The notes under the pieces are model-generated. The model was not told the DNA's origin and did no database searches. It saw only the letters and a program-made list of their open reading frames with translations. This document shows, piece after piece, positions 39,140-48,707 of a stretch of 64,000 nucleotides of DNA. Position numbers and translations under genes: made by a program. Source of the stretch: Candidatus Loosdrechtia aerotolerans (GTDB lineage: Bacteria > Planctomycetota > Brocadiia > Brocadiales > Brocadiaceae); NCBI GenBank assembly GCA_021646405.1, contig SOER01000004.1:1-64000 (forward strand), in the 5' to 3' direction. Every line of letters begins with the position of its first letter. Position 1 is the stretch's first letter.

Positions 39140-39778
39140 ATGAGCTGGAAATTACCGAACATCATCTTTGAAACATTAATGATTGGTCCTCTGGAGGTAA
39201 ATTGCTACCTTATTGGTTCTAAAAAAGATAATGCAGCAATAGTCATTGACGCAGGTGGCAATCCGGAAGAGATCTTAGATCTCTTAAAAAGGCATAATCT
39301 TACTCTACGATACATTTTGAATACCCATGCCCATTTTGATCATGTGGGGGGAGTTGGCTACTTGCAGGATAAAACAGGTGCTGCATTTTTACTTCATCAG
39401 GAGGATATGCCGCTTCTCGGGTACTTGAACGATCAGACAAGTGCCTTTGGGATGTCTCCTATTCCTACACCAAGGGTAGATAAGCCACTTGCAGACAACG
39501 AGGAAATTCCTGTCGGGGATGAGACCTTGCAGGTTATTCATACCCCCGGGCATTCCCCTGGCAGTGTATGTTTCCTGATAAATGACGCACTCTTTTCTGG
39601 TGATACGCTCTTTGCCGGTTCAATTGGGAGAACAGATTTTTATGGTGGTTCTCATACAAAAATAATTCACTCGATAAAGACCCGTTTATTTACCTTAGGG
39701 GATCACGTAGTTGTTTATCCGGGACATGGAGAACCTACGACCATAGGTGAAGAGAGACTGCATAACCCATTTTTTTAA
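39140..39778 (+). CDS. MBL-fold metallohydrolase (glyoxalase II-like)
   Basis: About 212 residues from ATG 39140, which follows AAGAGGTTGAAA. The zinc motif THAHFDHVGG is intact, with downstream ligands in HTPGHSPGS, FSGDTLF and VYPGHGEPTTIG, so both metals of a glyoxalase-II-like site can be bound. It lacks the C-terminal substrate domain of true glyoxalase II, as is usual for this shorter subgroup (about 200-215 residues). Cytoplasmic thioester hydrolase activity is likely; substrate unknown. It is convergent with the next gene, their stop codons adjoining with no spacer. Confidence 0.88.
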   Translation: MSWKLPNIIFETLMIGPLEVNCYLIGSKKDNAAIVIDAGGNPEEILDLLKRHNLTLRYILNTHAHFDHVGGVGYLQDKTGAAFLLHQEDMPLLGYLNDQTSAFGMSPIPTPRVDKPLADNEEIPVGDETLQVIHTPGHSPGSVCFLINDALFSGDTLFAGSIGRTDFYGGSHTKIIHSIKTRLFTLGDHVVVYPGHGEPTTIGEERLHNPFF

Positions 39779-40792
39779 TCAGAAATCCTTTAACACGCTA
39801 AACCAGACCCTGCTGTCGAATTCATCCCTGCCGATTACGGGGAATTCTATACCCGGCATGAGCCAGAATTCACCCCAGAGATGCCATCTGACACCGGGGA
39901 GAATGCTCACTACTGTAGTATCATTGTCCGATCCTATATCTGAACTTCCATTGAATTCAACAAATAGAGTAAGATTTCCAAAGAATGGTGTATCCTTTGG
40001 TGTAACGGTTTTTGTTATGGCAGTACCATAAACGATTGTGGTATCCGGGTCTTCATCGTCTTTTCCCCCTGTCGGGATATCAAGCCCAAAGAAGCTGTGC
40101 AGGGCATATCGCTTGCCGAGATCTCTCCAGAAACCGATACCGGGGCTAACCGTGGTCAGGCCACTCCCCAGCCCGCGGTCCTCATCTCCGGTGGGCAGGG
40201 ATATCTCAAATAGAGATAACAAGGTCGTATTGCGTGTCTCGACAAGCATTATTCTCGCTATAAGTGATAAATCACCAAAGCCGCTGTTCGTGCCACTGAC
40301 GGAAGATGATGGTAACAACAATGCCTTATCAGGTGGCAGATCAAGCATTATCGTGTCAGGGCCAAAGCCGCTGTTTTTATTGCTGCTGTTGGAAGACAAT
40401 GATACGATTCTCGGTTCTACTTCTAGTAACAGTCTTCGGCTGATTGGTATTTCAAATTCAAACTCCCATTCGTGCTTATCGAACTTACCTCCGTCACCGT
40501 TGTTTGTGAACGAATAATTCATACGGACCTCGCGTTCAAACACCGTCGCAGGGATCTTGAGGAGTCTGAAGCGAGGGGCCTGGTCTGGCTCTTGCTCTGG
40601 TTCTTCCCATTGAGTAAACTTCCAGCCATCAGAGAAGAAATGAGAGAATGTAAGATCCGGTCTTTTTTCATGTGGTTCTTGTGCCCGGAGTGAAGGAGAA
40701 TATAATACAAAGAGAAGGATAGAAATAAACAGGTACTGCGTACGAAAAAAGGATGTATGTTCTGGCTGTATATCATTCGTGTGGTAAGACAT
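39779..40792 (-). CDS. Putative outer-membrane beta-barrel protein, unrecognised family
   Basis: About 337 residues from ATG 40792; a TTG at 40819 would add nine. After a signal segment (about residues 17-37, ending SPSLRAQ), the protein is built of alternating beta-type strands with aromatic girdles and Gly/Ser-rich turns (for example SVSGTNSGFGDLSLIARI; LGLDIPTGGKDDED), ending in Phe (SVLKDF), the typical outer-membrane barrel terminus. It resembles transporter- or MetA-like porins annotated only by structure. The stop abuts the stop of the MBL gene, so the ends of both transcripts must overlap. Confidence 0.65.
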   Translation of the reverse strand: MSYHTNDIQPEHTSFFRTQYLFISILLFVLYSPSLRAQEPHEKRPDLTFSHFFSDGWKFTQWEEPEQEPDQAPRFRLLKIPATVFEREVRMNYSFTNNGDGGKFDKHEWEFEFEIPISRRLLLEVEPRIVSLSSNSSNKNSGFGPDTIMLDLPPDKALLLPSSSVSGTNSGFGDLSLIARIMLVETRNTTLLSLFEISLPTGDEDRGLGSGLTTVSPGIGFWRDLGKRYALHSFFGLDIPTGGKDDEDPDTTIVYGTAITKTVTPKDTPFFGNLTLFVEFNGSSDIGSDNDTTVVSILPGVRWHLWGEFWLMPGIEFPVIGRDEFDSRVWFSVLKDF

Positions 40793-41086
40793 ATCTTTCA
40801 CTGTTTTCTGTTCTGTCAAGAGTATTCCGCTTCTTTATATAATCAATGCCTTACGGTTGTGCATTTTGAGAAACGAGCAGAAAAAACAAAAAGTTGACGG
40901 ATTGTAGTACGTAATAGGAGTAAATTGATATTGTTCATAGACGTTGGCGCATTATATTGATGAATGATATAGTTTTCAATGAAATTTATAGAAAAGGCAT
41001 GAATTAATTTGTCTTGAAAGTCAAGGAACGGTTAGTACAATGAGAAAAGGAAAGAGGAAGTTAAACATAATTCTTGGGGGGCCGCT

Positions 41087-42082
41087 ATGAAAAAGAAAAA
41101 AAGAACGTTCTGGTATACAATCCCTGTGTATAGTATCCTTTGTATTTCTCTCCTTTCTTCTTTTGGTTGTACGCTCATATCTGTCTCGCTGTTCCCGCCT
41201 ATAGGACCACTTACTGAAACAACGGTTGCCGGATCGGGAAAAAATAAAGTGCTCTTAATGGATATCTCCGGCATTATTACGTATAACGAGGAAGAGAATG
41301 GTCTTTTAAGCCTGTCGGGGGGACAGGGCATGGTTAGCCGCGTTCGGGAAGAACTGAGAAAGGCCGCAAAGGATGAATACATGAAGGCTGTTGTCCTGCG
41401 TATTAATAGCCCGGGTGGGGAAGTTACAGCCTCAGATGCGATTTACCATGAAATAGAACAGTTTAAAAAGAACACAGGCATAGGGGTTATTGCCTGTATT
41501 ACGGATCTGGGTGCATCGGGTGGCTATTATGTTGCTGTTTCAGCAGATAAGATTGTAGCACATCCAACTGCGGTTACCGGTAGTATTGGTGTAATTATGC
41601 TCAACGTAAGTGTTGAAGGGTTATTACAGAAGATTGGCATAAAGGATACGACGATCACAACTGCCGAGCATAAAGATATGGGTTCACCATTAAAAACAAT
41701 ATCGGAAGAGGAGCGAGAGATATTTCTCAGTGTACTCAACGCTATGCATGAGAGGTTTGTAACTATTATTTCGAACAATCGAAGGGGACTGGAGCGGGAA
41801 AAGATTGTGTCGCTTGCTGATGGCAGGATCTATATTGCCGAACAGGCGCTTGAAAATGGACTCGTCGATATGATAGGTTATCTCGATGATGCTATTATAT
41901 TGGCAAAAAAAGAGGCAGGAATAAAAGAGGCGCGGGTCGTTATATATCACAGACCCGGAGTTTACAAAAGCACTATTCACTCGAGACTTGCAAATCCTGG
42001 TGCCGTTAATTTTATCAATATCGATTTGAAATCATTTGTCAGGACAGGGACTCCGTCATTTATGTATTTATGGTCACCTTAA
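41087..42082 (+). CDS. sppA: Signal peptide peptidase SppA (short S49 form)
   Basis: A 331-residue S49 serine protease with an N-terminal lipoprotein-like or TM segment (SILCISLLSSFGCTLISVSL; Cys28 sits in a lipobox-like FGC). The conserved blocks are VLRINSPGGEVTASDAIYHEI, then GASGGYYVAVSADKIVAHP with the nucleophilic Ser, then TGSIGVI, then ALENGLVDMIGYLDDAI. The catalytic Lys lies in the DUF-like region near KDMGSPLK. This is the short, single-domain SppA. It digests cleaved signal peptides in the membrane. RBS GGGGGG and ATG 41087 are well placed. Confidence 0.9.
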   Translation: MKKKKRTFWYTIPVYSILCISLLSSFGCTLISVSLFPPIGPLTETTVAGSGKNKVLLMDISGIITYNEEENGLLSLSGGQGMVSRVREELRKAAKDEYMKAVVLRINSPGGEVTASDAIYHEIEQFKKNTGIGVIACITDLGASGGYYVAVSADKIVAHPTAVTGSIGVIMLNVSVEGLLQKIGIKDTTITTAEHKDMGSPLKTISEEEREIFLSVLNAMHERFVTIISNNRRGLEREKIVSLADGRIYIAEQALENGLVDMIGYLDDAIILAKKEAGIKEARVVIYHRPGVYKSTIHSRLANPGAVNFINIDLKSFVRTGTPSFMYLWSP

Positions 42083-42219
42083 GAATTTTGTAACTCCTCC
42101 AGGTTCAAGGTTCTGCAGGAGAGGAGTGAGGCCGATCGCCCTCTGTTCCTCATAAACTCCAAACGGTCATTTTTCTTAACACTTTTAACTCTGAACTCTG
42201 AACTCTGAACCCTGAATAA
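42083..42219. repeat. Dispersed CTCCAAAC...CTGAACCCTGAA repeat, copy 1
   Basis: The stretch 42157-42215 (CTCCAAACGGTC, then TTTTTCTTAACACTTTTAAC, then iterated TCTGAAC) matches 52905-52950 in order and spacing. Both copies lie between convergent genes. Confidence 0.65.
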
Positions 42220-43332
42220 TTACATCTTGTTTATATATTCCGTTACCTTACTCCCCATTTCAGCAGTTGAGAGTAGTGTTGCATTCAGTCTCGCGGAAGA
42301 GGCAATATCCCCTGTCCGATATCCGTCCTCTAATACCGACATAATCGCCCGCTCGATCATTTCCGACTCTGTATTAAGTCCGAAGGCATATTTCAGCATC
42401 ATGGCACCTGACAGGATTTGTGCTAAGGGGTTTGCCTTTCCCTGCCCCGCAATATCGGGTGCAGAACCATGAATAGGCTCAAAGAGGCCAAAACCTGTAT
42501 CCGAGAGACTGGCACTGGGGAGCATACCAATGGAACCGGTAATAGCTGATGCCAGGTCTGAAAGAATATCCCCGAACATATTTTCAGTAACAATTACATC
42601 AAATTGTTTTGGATTTGTTGCCAATTGCATTGCTGCATTATCAACATACATGTGGTTAAGTTGTACATGTGGGTAGTTCTTTTGAACATAATCAGTAGCA
42701 ACCTTTCTCCATAATTTTGAACTCTCGAGGACATTTGCTTTATCAACAGAGGTAAGCCTTTTATCACGTTTCATAGCGGCCTCGCATGCCACTTTGGTAA
42801 TTCTCTGAATTTCCGGTACTGAATAAATCATATAATCAACGGCATATTCCCCTTGTACAACCCCCTCATTCAGGGTAATTGACTTCACCTTGTTTTTGCC
42901 AAAGTAGATACCACCGGTTAATTCCCGTACAATAAGGATATCCAGTCCGCCTTCGAGTCGTTCCGATTTTAGCGATGCTGCATCTGCTAGCGGGCCAAAA
43001 ATTACTGCGGGGCGTAGGTTTGCAAAAAGACCATAATGAGCCCGCAGGGGCAGCAATGCCCCCCGTTCAGGAGTAAGCTCTGCTGGTAATTTTTCCCATT
43101 TCGGTCCGCCTACCGCGCCGAAATAAATAGCATCGGCGCTACTACAGACCCTTTTCGTTTCATCTGGCAGAGGATGGCCATAGGTGTCATAAGCACACCC
43201 GCCTATCATCGCCTCTTTATATTCAAAAGTGTGGCCAAATTTCTTTGCTACAGCATCCAGTACCTTGAGTCCCTCTTTCATTATTTCTGGTCCGATGCCA
43301 TCTCCAGCCAATACAGCAATACATTTTTTCAT
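42220..43332 (-). CDS. leuB: 3-isopropylmalate dehydrogenase
   Basis: About 370 residues from ATG 43332, which follows TGGAGAGAAATAC; an earlier in-frame ATG at 43353 is less likely. Family features are [17 protein letters not shown], then GGPKWEKLP, then [10 protein letters not shown], then [13 protein letters not shown]-type [18 protein letters not shown], then [17 protein letters not shown]. It oxidises and decarboxylates 3-isopropylmalate to 2-oxoisocaproate with NAD+ in leucine synthesis. Full length and intact. No other leucine genes adjoin it here. Confidence 0.95.
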   Translation of the reverse strand: MKKCIAVLAGDGIGPEIMKEGLKVLDAVAKKFGHTFEYKEAMIGGCAYDTYGHPLPDETKRVCSSADAIYFGAVGGPKWEKLPAELTPERGALLPLRAHYGLFANLRPAVIFGPLADAASLKSERLEGGLDILIVRELTGGIYFGKNKVKSITLNEGVVQGEYAVDYMIYSVPEIQRITKVACEAAMKRDKRLTSVDKANVLESSKLWRKVATDYVQKNYPHVQLNHMYVDNAAMQLATNPKQFDVIVTENMFGDILSDLASAITGSIGMLPSASLSDTGFGLFEPIHGSAPDIAGQGKANPLAQILSGAMMLKYAFGLNTESEMIERAIMSVLEDGYRTGDIASSARLNATLLSTAEMGSKVTEYINKM

Positions 43333-43541
43333 GTATTTCTCTCCATGTATCAATAATGATTATCCCAATTATCTGAAGAAGTTTATAGAAGAAATAAAAC
43401 TATACCCAAAAGCGTGGTATCTTGCAATAGCTTATGAGAAAAAACCTTTTCATCTGATTTTCAAAAAACCTGGATTATTATTTTGTTGACAATAATGTAT
43501 TTCTCTGTAAATTGTTTTTAAGAAAGTTTGGCGAGTACTTA

Positions 43542-44255
43542 ATGGTAATAAAACGCCTTATTATTTTATACGGGTCTTGTCTTTTGAAGATATCAGTAGT
43601 TGTTCCGGCACTTAATGAAGAATCTCATATAGAGAAAACCCTTCAGAGTATAATGAAACAGGATGGTGATTACGAGTGTTATGTGGTGGATGGAGGAAGC
43701 AGCGATAGTACTGTTCGTATTGCAAAAAAGTATACCCGGGTAATAAATAGTAAACGCGGGCGGGCAGTACAGATGAATACCGGTGCACGGTTGTGCCGGG
43801 GAGACGTTTTGTTATTTTTACATGCTGATACACTTTTACCGGAGAATGCCTTCTGTGAAATACGAAAGAGAATGAAAGATAATACGGTAGCAGGTGGATC
43901 GTTTTATATTACCTTTGATTCTGACCATTTTCTCTTAAAAGGTGCTTCCTTTATTACCCGTTTTAACTTCAGACTTTTTCATTTTGGTGATCAGGGTATT
44001 TTTATAAGAAGGGATATTTTTCAGGAACTCCGGGGGTACAGAGAGATGCCGATCCTGGAGGATTATGATTTGTACAAGAGACTAAAGGGGCAGGGAAAGG
44101 TTATTCTTTTAAGAATGCCTGTAATCTCTTCTGCAAGAAGATTCATGAAAAAAGGAATCGTACGGCAATTATTAATTAATAAATCAGTTGTTTTGGCCTA
44201 TTGGGCAGGTATAGATACTCAGGTAATTAAACGCTTTTATGATGATATGAGGTAA
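43542..44255 (+). CDS. Family 2 glycosyltransferase, TIGR04283 type
   Basis: About 237 residues from ATG 43542; TTG codons at 43512 and 43584 are alternatives, the last giving LKISVVVPALNEES directly. Motifs: SVVVPALNEESHI, VVDGGSSDST, NTGARLCRGDVLLFLHADT (DxD-like) and FGDQGIFIRRDIF. The features match the compact GT2 subfamily TIGR04283, often found in arsenosugar or unknown glycan contexts. It is followed after 3 bases by surE. A TTGACA at 43486-43491 could be a -35 element, but no good -10 follows. Confidence 0.85.
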   Translation: MVIKRLIILYGSCLLKISVVVPALNEESHIEKTLQSIMKQDGDYECYVVDGGSSDSTVRIAKKYTRVINSKRGRAVQMNTGARLCRGDVLLFLHADTLLPENAFCEIRKRMKDNTVAGGSFYITFDSDHFLLKGASFITRFNFRLFHFGDQGIFIRRDIFQELRGYREMPILEDYDLYKRLKGQGKVILLRMPVISSARRFMKKGIVRQLLINKSVVLAYWAGIDTQVIKRFYDDMR

Positions 44256-44258
44256 AGT

Positions 44259-45047
44259 ATGCGGATATTGTTAACGAACGATGATGGTATCTACGCACCG
44301 GGGATAGCTGCTTTAAAACAGTGTATTGAAGATCTGGGAGAAGTTACCGTTGTGGCGCCGGATATAGAACAGAGCGGTGTGGGGCATTCAATAACCTTTA
44401 GTTATCCATTACGCATTCGTGAAGTTCATTTAAATAATGAATTTATTGGTTACGGTGTAAGGGGTTCTCCGGCCGATTGTGTAAAACTGGCGATTTGTGA
44501 GATTATGAAAGAGGGGCCGGATATAGTTATTTCAGGACTTAACATGGGTTCCAATGTAGGCATTCATATCTTTTATTCAGGTACGGTTGCTGCTGCTGTG
44601 GAAGCTGCTATCATGGGGTTTCCTTCAATTGCAGTCTCTTTTGACATCTCCGGAGACTATGATGATGTTCAGGATGCAGCGCGTGTAGCGAAAAATGTTA
44701 TAGGTCGTATTCTCAAACATAGATTGCCAAAAGGCTCGTTATTGAATGTAAATATTCCTTCCATTCCGTCTGACCAGATGAAAGGCATGAGAGTAACCCG
44801 GCAATTTGCCCATGATTTTCAGGAAACCTTTTCTAAGCGTATAGATCCTTCCGGAAAGGCCTATTATTGGTTGGTTGGTACCGACAAATCCCTTCATCAT
44901 GAAGAAGGAACTGATATCAGTGCAATCAATGAAGGTTATATCTCCGTTACACCTCTCCGGTACGATCTTACAAATTACCATTTGTTTCAGGAAGTTAAGG
45001 ATTGGAATTGGGATGATATAACTTCGTATAAGGAGAATAAAGAATAA
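44259..45047 (+). CDS. surE: 5'/3'-nucleotidase SurE
   Basis: A 262-residue protein with the SurE hallmark N-terminus MRILLTNDDGIYAPGI, the metal residues in NDDG, SGLNMGSNVGIHIFYSGTVAAA, and the C-terminal NEGYISVTPLRYDLT. SurE removes phosphate from nucleoside 5'- and 3'-monophosphates in the cytoplasm and is tied to stationary-phase survival. It begins 3 bases after the glycosyltransferase, so the pair is one operon. The gene ends just upstream of the tRNA promoter. Confidence 0.95.
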   Translation: MRILLTNDDGIYAPGIAALKQCIEDLGEVTVVAPDIEQSGVGHSITFSYPLRIREVHLNNEFIGYGVRGSPADCVKLAICEIMKEGPDIVISGLNMGSNVGIHIFYSGTVAAAVEAAIMGFPSIAVSFDISGDYDDVQDAARVAKNVIGRILKHRLPKGSLLNVNIPSIPSDQMKGMRVTRQFAHDFQETFSKRIDPSGKAYYWLVGTDKSLHHEEGTDISAINEGYISVTPLRYDLTNYHLFQEVKDWNWDDITSYKENKE

Positions 45048-45053
45048 AAAATC

Positions 45054-45082
45054 TTGACTTATCTACCCCCCGTTTCTATAAT
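45054..45082 (+). promoter_or_regulatory. Strong sigma-70-type promoter for tRNA-Phe
   Basis: TTGACT (45054-45059), a 17-base spacer and a perfect TATAAT (45077-45082). The predicted start lies about 40 bases before the tRNA, with no coding sequence in between. Confidence 0.75.
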
Positions 45083-45128
45083 AAATTCACGTTTTTGTTT
45101 TTCTCATAACCTGTTGTACGAATAGAAA

Positions 45129-45204
45129 GGGCAGATAGCTCAGTTGGTAGAGCACAGGACTGAAAATCCTGGTGTCGACGGTTCGATCCCGTCTCTGCCC
45201 ACCA
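45129..45204 (+). tRNA. tRNA-Phe (GAA)
   Basis: A 76-base cloverleaf. The acceptor stem GGGCAGA/TCTGCCC is perfect, the D-arm contains AGCTCAGTTGGTAGAGC, and the anticodon stem CAGGA/TCCTG bears loop CTGAAAA with anticodon GAA. The T-arm contains GGTTCGATCC. The terminal CCA is encoded. Confidence 0.97.
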
Positions 45205-45410
45205 CTTTTGTTACTATGGATACATGAAAAATAGTCAGTACAGAATATGATATTCCTCAAACATGGGATAAATATTCAATTCAGGTAGTTTCCTGCCATT
45301 CACTATTTCCTGCCTCCGATAGATTAAATGTTCCGGCTTTCTTGTTATTGATTATTCATAAAATATTGTATATATTTTGAGGAATTTGTTTTTACCAATA
45401 CCCATATGCT

Positions 45411-46241
45411 ATGAAAAATTTACAAAATTTGGATATTAAATCTCTGGAAGAGCATGCGAGGATTATCCGAAGACATGTTATAAGGATGATAGCAAAAGCA
45501 GGCTCAGGTCATCCAGGGAGTTCATTATCAGCGGTGGATTTACTTGTTGCACTTTTTTATAATAAACTGAGACATAATCCACGGTTGCCGAAATGGTCTG
45601 ACAGGGACAGGTTTATTTTATCAAAAGGACATGGTTGTCCGGCGCTCTACGCTGTCCTGGCGGAACAGGGCTATTTTCCTGTTGAGAAGCTCGATACCCT
45701 TCGGCAGTTTGGTAGTACCCTTCAAGGGCACCCTTGTATGAAGACAACACCAGGTATAGAGATATCCGGTGGGTCACTGGGGCAAGGATTATCGGTAGGC
45801 CTAGGGATTGCTTTAGCTGCAAGGCTTGATAAAAAAGATTACCGGACCTATGTAATGCTCGGTGACGGTGAACTAGAGGAAGGCCAGGTGTGGGAAGCCG
45901 CAATGGCTGCAAGTCATTACAACGTCGATAACCTCTGCGCTATCATTGACCAGAATGATTTGCAGATTGACGGATTTATTCATGAAGTTATGTCGTCGCA
46001 CCCCATTCCGGATAAATGGCGGGGATTTGGCTGGCATACCATCGAAATTGACGGACATGATTATCCGTCGATTATAAAGGCATATGACGATGCCGGAGAG
46101 GTAAAGGGCCGGCCAACGGTTATTATAGCGAAAACAATTAAGGGGAAAGGGGTTTCTTTTATGGAGAACCAGGTTGACTGGCATGGAAAGGCTCCTACAA
46201 AGGAAGAGACGGAACGTGCACTGGTTGAATTGAATGGATAG
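45411..46241 (+). CDS. Transketolase, N-terminal subunit
   Basis: A 276-residue thiamine-diphosphate domain: AKAGSGHPGSSLSAVDLLVALF, then SKGHGCPALYAVLAEQGYF, then the TPP/Mg motif GDGELEEGQVWEAA...NLCAIIDQND. Split transketolases encode this PP-domain separately from the Pyr and C-terminal domains, which are supplied by the gene at 46368. The enzyme moves two-carbon units between sugars in the pentose-phosphate pathway. The start ATG 45411 lies 207 bases after the tRNA, with no obvious promoter recognised. A 126-base gap separates the two subunits, larger than usual. Confidence 0.93.
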   Translation: MKNLQNLDIKSLEEHARIIRRHVIRMIAKAGSGHPGSSLSAVDLLVALFYNKLRHNPRLPKWSDRDRFILSKGHGCPALYAVLAEQGYFPVEKLDTLRQFGSTLQGHPCMKTTPGIEISGGSLGQGLSVGLGIALAARLDKKDYRTYVMLGDGELEEGQVWEAAMAASHYNVDNLCAIIDQNDLQIDGFIHEVMSSHPIPDKWRGFGWHTIEIDGHDYPSIIKAYDDAGEVKGRPTVIIAKTIKGKGVSFMENQVDWHGKAPTKEETERALVELNG

Positions 46242-46367
46242 GCATCTCTGCTGCAGAACACTATGCACTGTTAGCAGGAAAAATAATTATCGTATTATAC
46301 ACGGTAGTATCGTTTTGCTATAACTATCGTTGTTCTTCAGATAACTTTTTCATTATGTAGTGTAAAA

Positions 46368-47312
46368 ATGACAGAAATGATAGCTACACGTCAGGCGTAT
46401 GGCGAAGCGCTTGTAGAACTTGGGGAGCAGAATAAAGATATCGTTGTATTGGATGCTGATCTCTCAAAATCTACAACCACGGCTAAATTCGGCAAAAAAT
46501 TCCCTGAGAGATTTTTTAACATGGGAGTCGCTGAGGCGAATATGATGAATACGGCAGCGGGTTTGGCAGCGTGCGGGAAAGTAGCTTTTGTGAGCAGTTT
46601 CAGTATTTTCGCTACAGGAAGGGCATGGGAACAGATCAGAAATACGGTTTGCTATAGTGGATTAAATGTAAAGATTGTTGCTACCCACAGCGGTGTTTCT
46701 GTAGGGCCGGACGGGGCATCGCATCAGTGCATAGAAGATCTCTCTTTAATGCAGGTTATTCCAACCATGACTGTTATAGAACCGTGTGATGCAATTGAAA
46801 CAAAAAAGGCTGTTACAGCGGCTACACGTTATCAGGGCCCCCTCTATATACGGCTGGGCAGGGCAGCAGTGCCGGTGATTACAAGGCGAGAAGATCCTTT
46901 TGTTATCGGAAAGGCAAATATTCTGAGAACGGGCAGAGATGTGGCGATTATTGCCTGTGGTGCATTGGTAGCGAACGCACTCACTGCAGCCGAGGTATTA
47001 TCAAAAGATGGAATTGAGGCAACCGTGGTGAATATGCATACGATTAAGCCTCTCGATAAAGAAACCCTTTTGCAGGTGGTAAAACAGGTGAATGCTGTGG
47101 TGACAGCGGAGCAGCATGTGCTGGATTGCGGTTTGGGCAGTATCGTTGCGTCGGTATTATCGCGAAACTACCCTGTACCTATTGAAATGATTGGCATTGA
47201 TAATCGTTTTGGTCAATCGGGTGAGCCTGACATCCTTTTTAAAGAATATCATTTGTTGCCCGAAGACATTATCCGTGCTGCAAAAAAAGCCGTAGGGCGT
47301 AAGAAGCAATGA
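46368..47312 (+). CDS. Transketolase, C-terminal subunit
   Basis: A 314-residue Pyr plus C-terminal transketolase part. Features: ATRQAYGEALVELGEQ, VVLDADLSKSTTTAKF, the catalytic Glu region in FFNMGVAEANMMNTAAGLA, HSGVSVGPDGASHQCIEDL and a C-terminal domain with TAEQHVLDCGLGS. It completes the active site with the upstream subunit as an alpha2beta2-type enzyme. It overlaps the next gene (ctpA) by four bases (ATGA), indicating translational coupling. Confidence 0.93.
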   Translation: MTEMIATRQAYGEALVELGEQNKDIVVLDADLSKSTTTAKFGKKFPERFFNMGVAEANMMNTAAGLAACGKVAFVSSFSIFATGRAWEQIRNTVCYSGLNVKIVATHSGVSVGPDGASHQCIEDLSLMQVIPTMTVIEPCDAIETKKAVTAATRYQGPLYIRLGRAAVPVITRREDPFVIGKANILRTGRDVAIIACGALVANALTAAEVLSKDGIEATVVNMHTIKPLDKETLLQVVKQVNAVVTAEQHVLDCGLGSIVASVLSRNYPVPIEMIGIDNRFGQSGEPDILFKEYHLLPEDIIRAAKKAVGRKKQ

Positions 47313-48637
47313 AACAAAGGCTATGTATCTTTTTATTGTTTGTCACATTTTTCCTGGTAAGAGTACCCTTATTTGGAGAGGATAAACTTTTTCAGGATCC
47401 CCAGATAGAGGTTAAGGAAGATGTTAAAGAGACCAAAGAGAATATCTATAAGGAATTTGAAGAGTTTGTCCGGGTCATAAAAGAATTACAGGATAAGTAT
47501 GTTGATGAAATACAAGTGAACACAATCCTCACAAATGCATATCGCGGCATGCTTTCCGGTCTAGATCCCTATAGCCAGTATTTTACTCCTGAAGAATTAG
47601 AGGACTTGAAAATTGAAACAGAAGGTGAATTTGAAGGGGTAGGGATTGAGGTAATTGTAAAAGATGGATTGTTAACAGTAATTACACCACTCATTGATTC
47701 TCCTGCTTTCAAGGCCGGGATACTGATTGGTGACCGGATTATCAAGATTAATGGTGAATATACGGAGAATATGAGCATCCGGGAATCGATAAAGAAGCTT
47801 CGGGGTAAACTGGGAACAAAGGTCACCTTAACGGTTGTCCATGAAGGCAATCCAACACCTGAGGATATAACTATGGAACGCGCAATGATTCATGTGAAAA
47901 GTGTTCGTGGCGCCAGAATCGTTGATGATGAGTATAAGATCGGTTACCTTGCCATTACAAACTTCCAGGAGAATACGGTTGAAGATATGGATACGGCTGT
48001 TCAAAATTTGTTGAAAAAGGGCATGAATAGTCTGATACTGGATTTACGGTTTAATCCTGGAGGATTGTTGAGTGCTGCCGTTGATATGGCTGACAGATTT
48101 CTGGAAAAAGGTGTTATTGTTTCTACAAAAGGAAGGGATAAATCTCAGGATTACACGTATCATGCACAGAAACTGGGAACGTATCGTAATTTTCCTGTAA
48201 TTGTTTTGGTAAATAATGGAAGTGCCAGTGCTTCGGAAATTGTTGCGGGTGCAATCAAGGATCATAAACGGGGGCTGTTGTTAGGTATCAAGACGTTTGG
48301 TAAAGGGTCTGTGCAAAGTCTGATCCCTGTGGATAAGGGAGAGGCTGCCTTGAAGCTTACAACGGCACGATACTATGCCCCGTCGGGTATCTGCATTCAT
48401 GAGAAAGGGATTGAACCGGATATAAAAGTACCTCTGAGTTTTGATGAGACAAAGGCATTACATCTGCATCTTGCTACAATAGATACCAGGATGAACGGGG
48501 ATAGGGAAAAAGGGTCACTCCCCCCGGAAAATGGTGTACAGGAAGAGGAGCCACCATACGTAGATATCCAGCTTGAAAGAGCTATTGATATCCTGAAGGG
48601 TATAGAAGTTTATGCGAATCGCAAAGGCATTCCCTAA
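47309..48637 (+). CDS. S41 family C-terminal processing peptidase (CtpA)
   Basis: A 442-residue protein with a signal peptide (MKQRLCIFLLFVTFFLVRVPLFG). It has the N-terminal helical region with YRGMLSGLDPYSQYFTPEE, a PDZ domain (about 105-185) and the S41 domain (about 190-400), where the Ser-Lys dyad lies in NNGSASASEIVAGAI and GKGSVQSL with the DHKRG segment between. It cleaves C-termini of periplasmic proteins. The four-base overlap with the transketolase gene is odd functionally but common in operons. An intrinsic terminator follows at 48678. Confidence 0.93.
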   Translation: MKQRLCIFLLFVTFFLVRVPLFGEDKLFQDPQIEVKEDVKETKENIYKEFEEFVRVIKELQDKYVDEIQVNTILTNAYRGMLSGLDPYSQYFTPEELEDLKIETEGEFEGVGIEVIVKDGLLTVITPLIDSPAFKAGILIGDRIIKINGEYTENMSIRESIKKLRGKLGTKVTLTVVHEGNPTPEDITMERAMIHVKSVRGARIVDDEYKIGYLAITNFQENTVEDMDTAVQNLLKKGMNSLILDLRFNPGGLLSAAVDMADRFLEKGVIVSTKGRDKSQDYTYHAQKLGTYRNFPVIVLVNNGSASASEIVAGAIKDHKRGLLLGIKTFGKGSVQSLIPVDKGEAALKLTTARYYAPSGICIHEKGIEPDIKVPLSFDETKALHLHLATIDTRMNGDREKGSLPPENGVQEEEPPYVDIQLERAIDILKGIEVYANRKGIP

Positions 48638-48677
48638 TGGATTAATATTATTTTTTTCATAAGAAACAATTTTACAG

Positions 48678-48702
48678 GGCAGGAAATATTCCTGCCTTTT
48701 TT
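48678..48702 (+). terminator. Intrinsic terminator between ctpA and tsaD
   Basis: A perfect 8-bp stem GGCAGGAA (48678-48685) / TTCCTGCC (48689-48696) with loop ATA, followed by six T. The T-run ends five bases before the tsaD start codon at 48708. Confidence 0.85.
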
Positions 48703-48707
48703 ATAGT

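Noticed and set aside
43486-43514. Sigma-70 promoter before the TIGR04283 glycosyltransferase
   Set aside because: A perfect TTGACA is present, but at 17 bases the -10 position reads AAATTG, too far from consensus to support a call.
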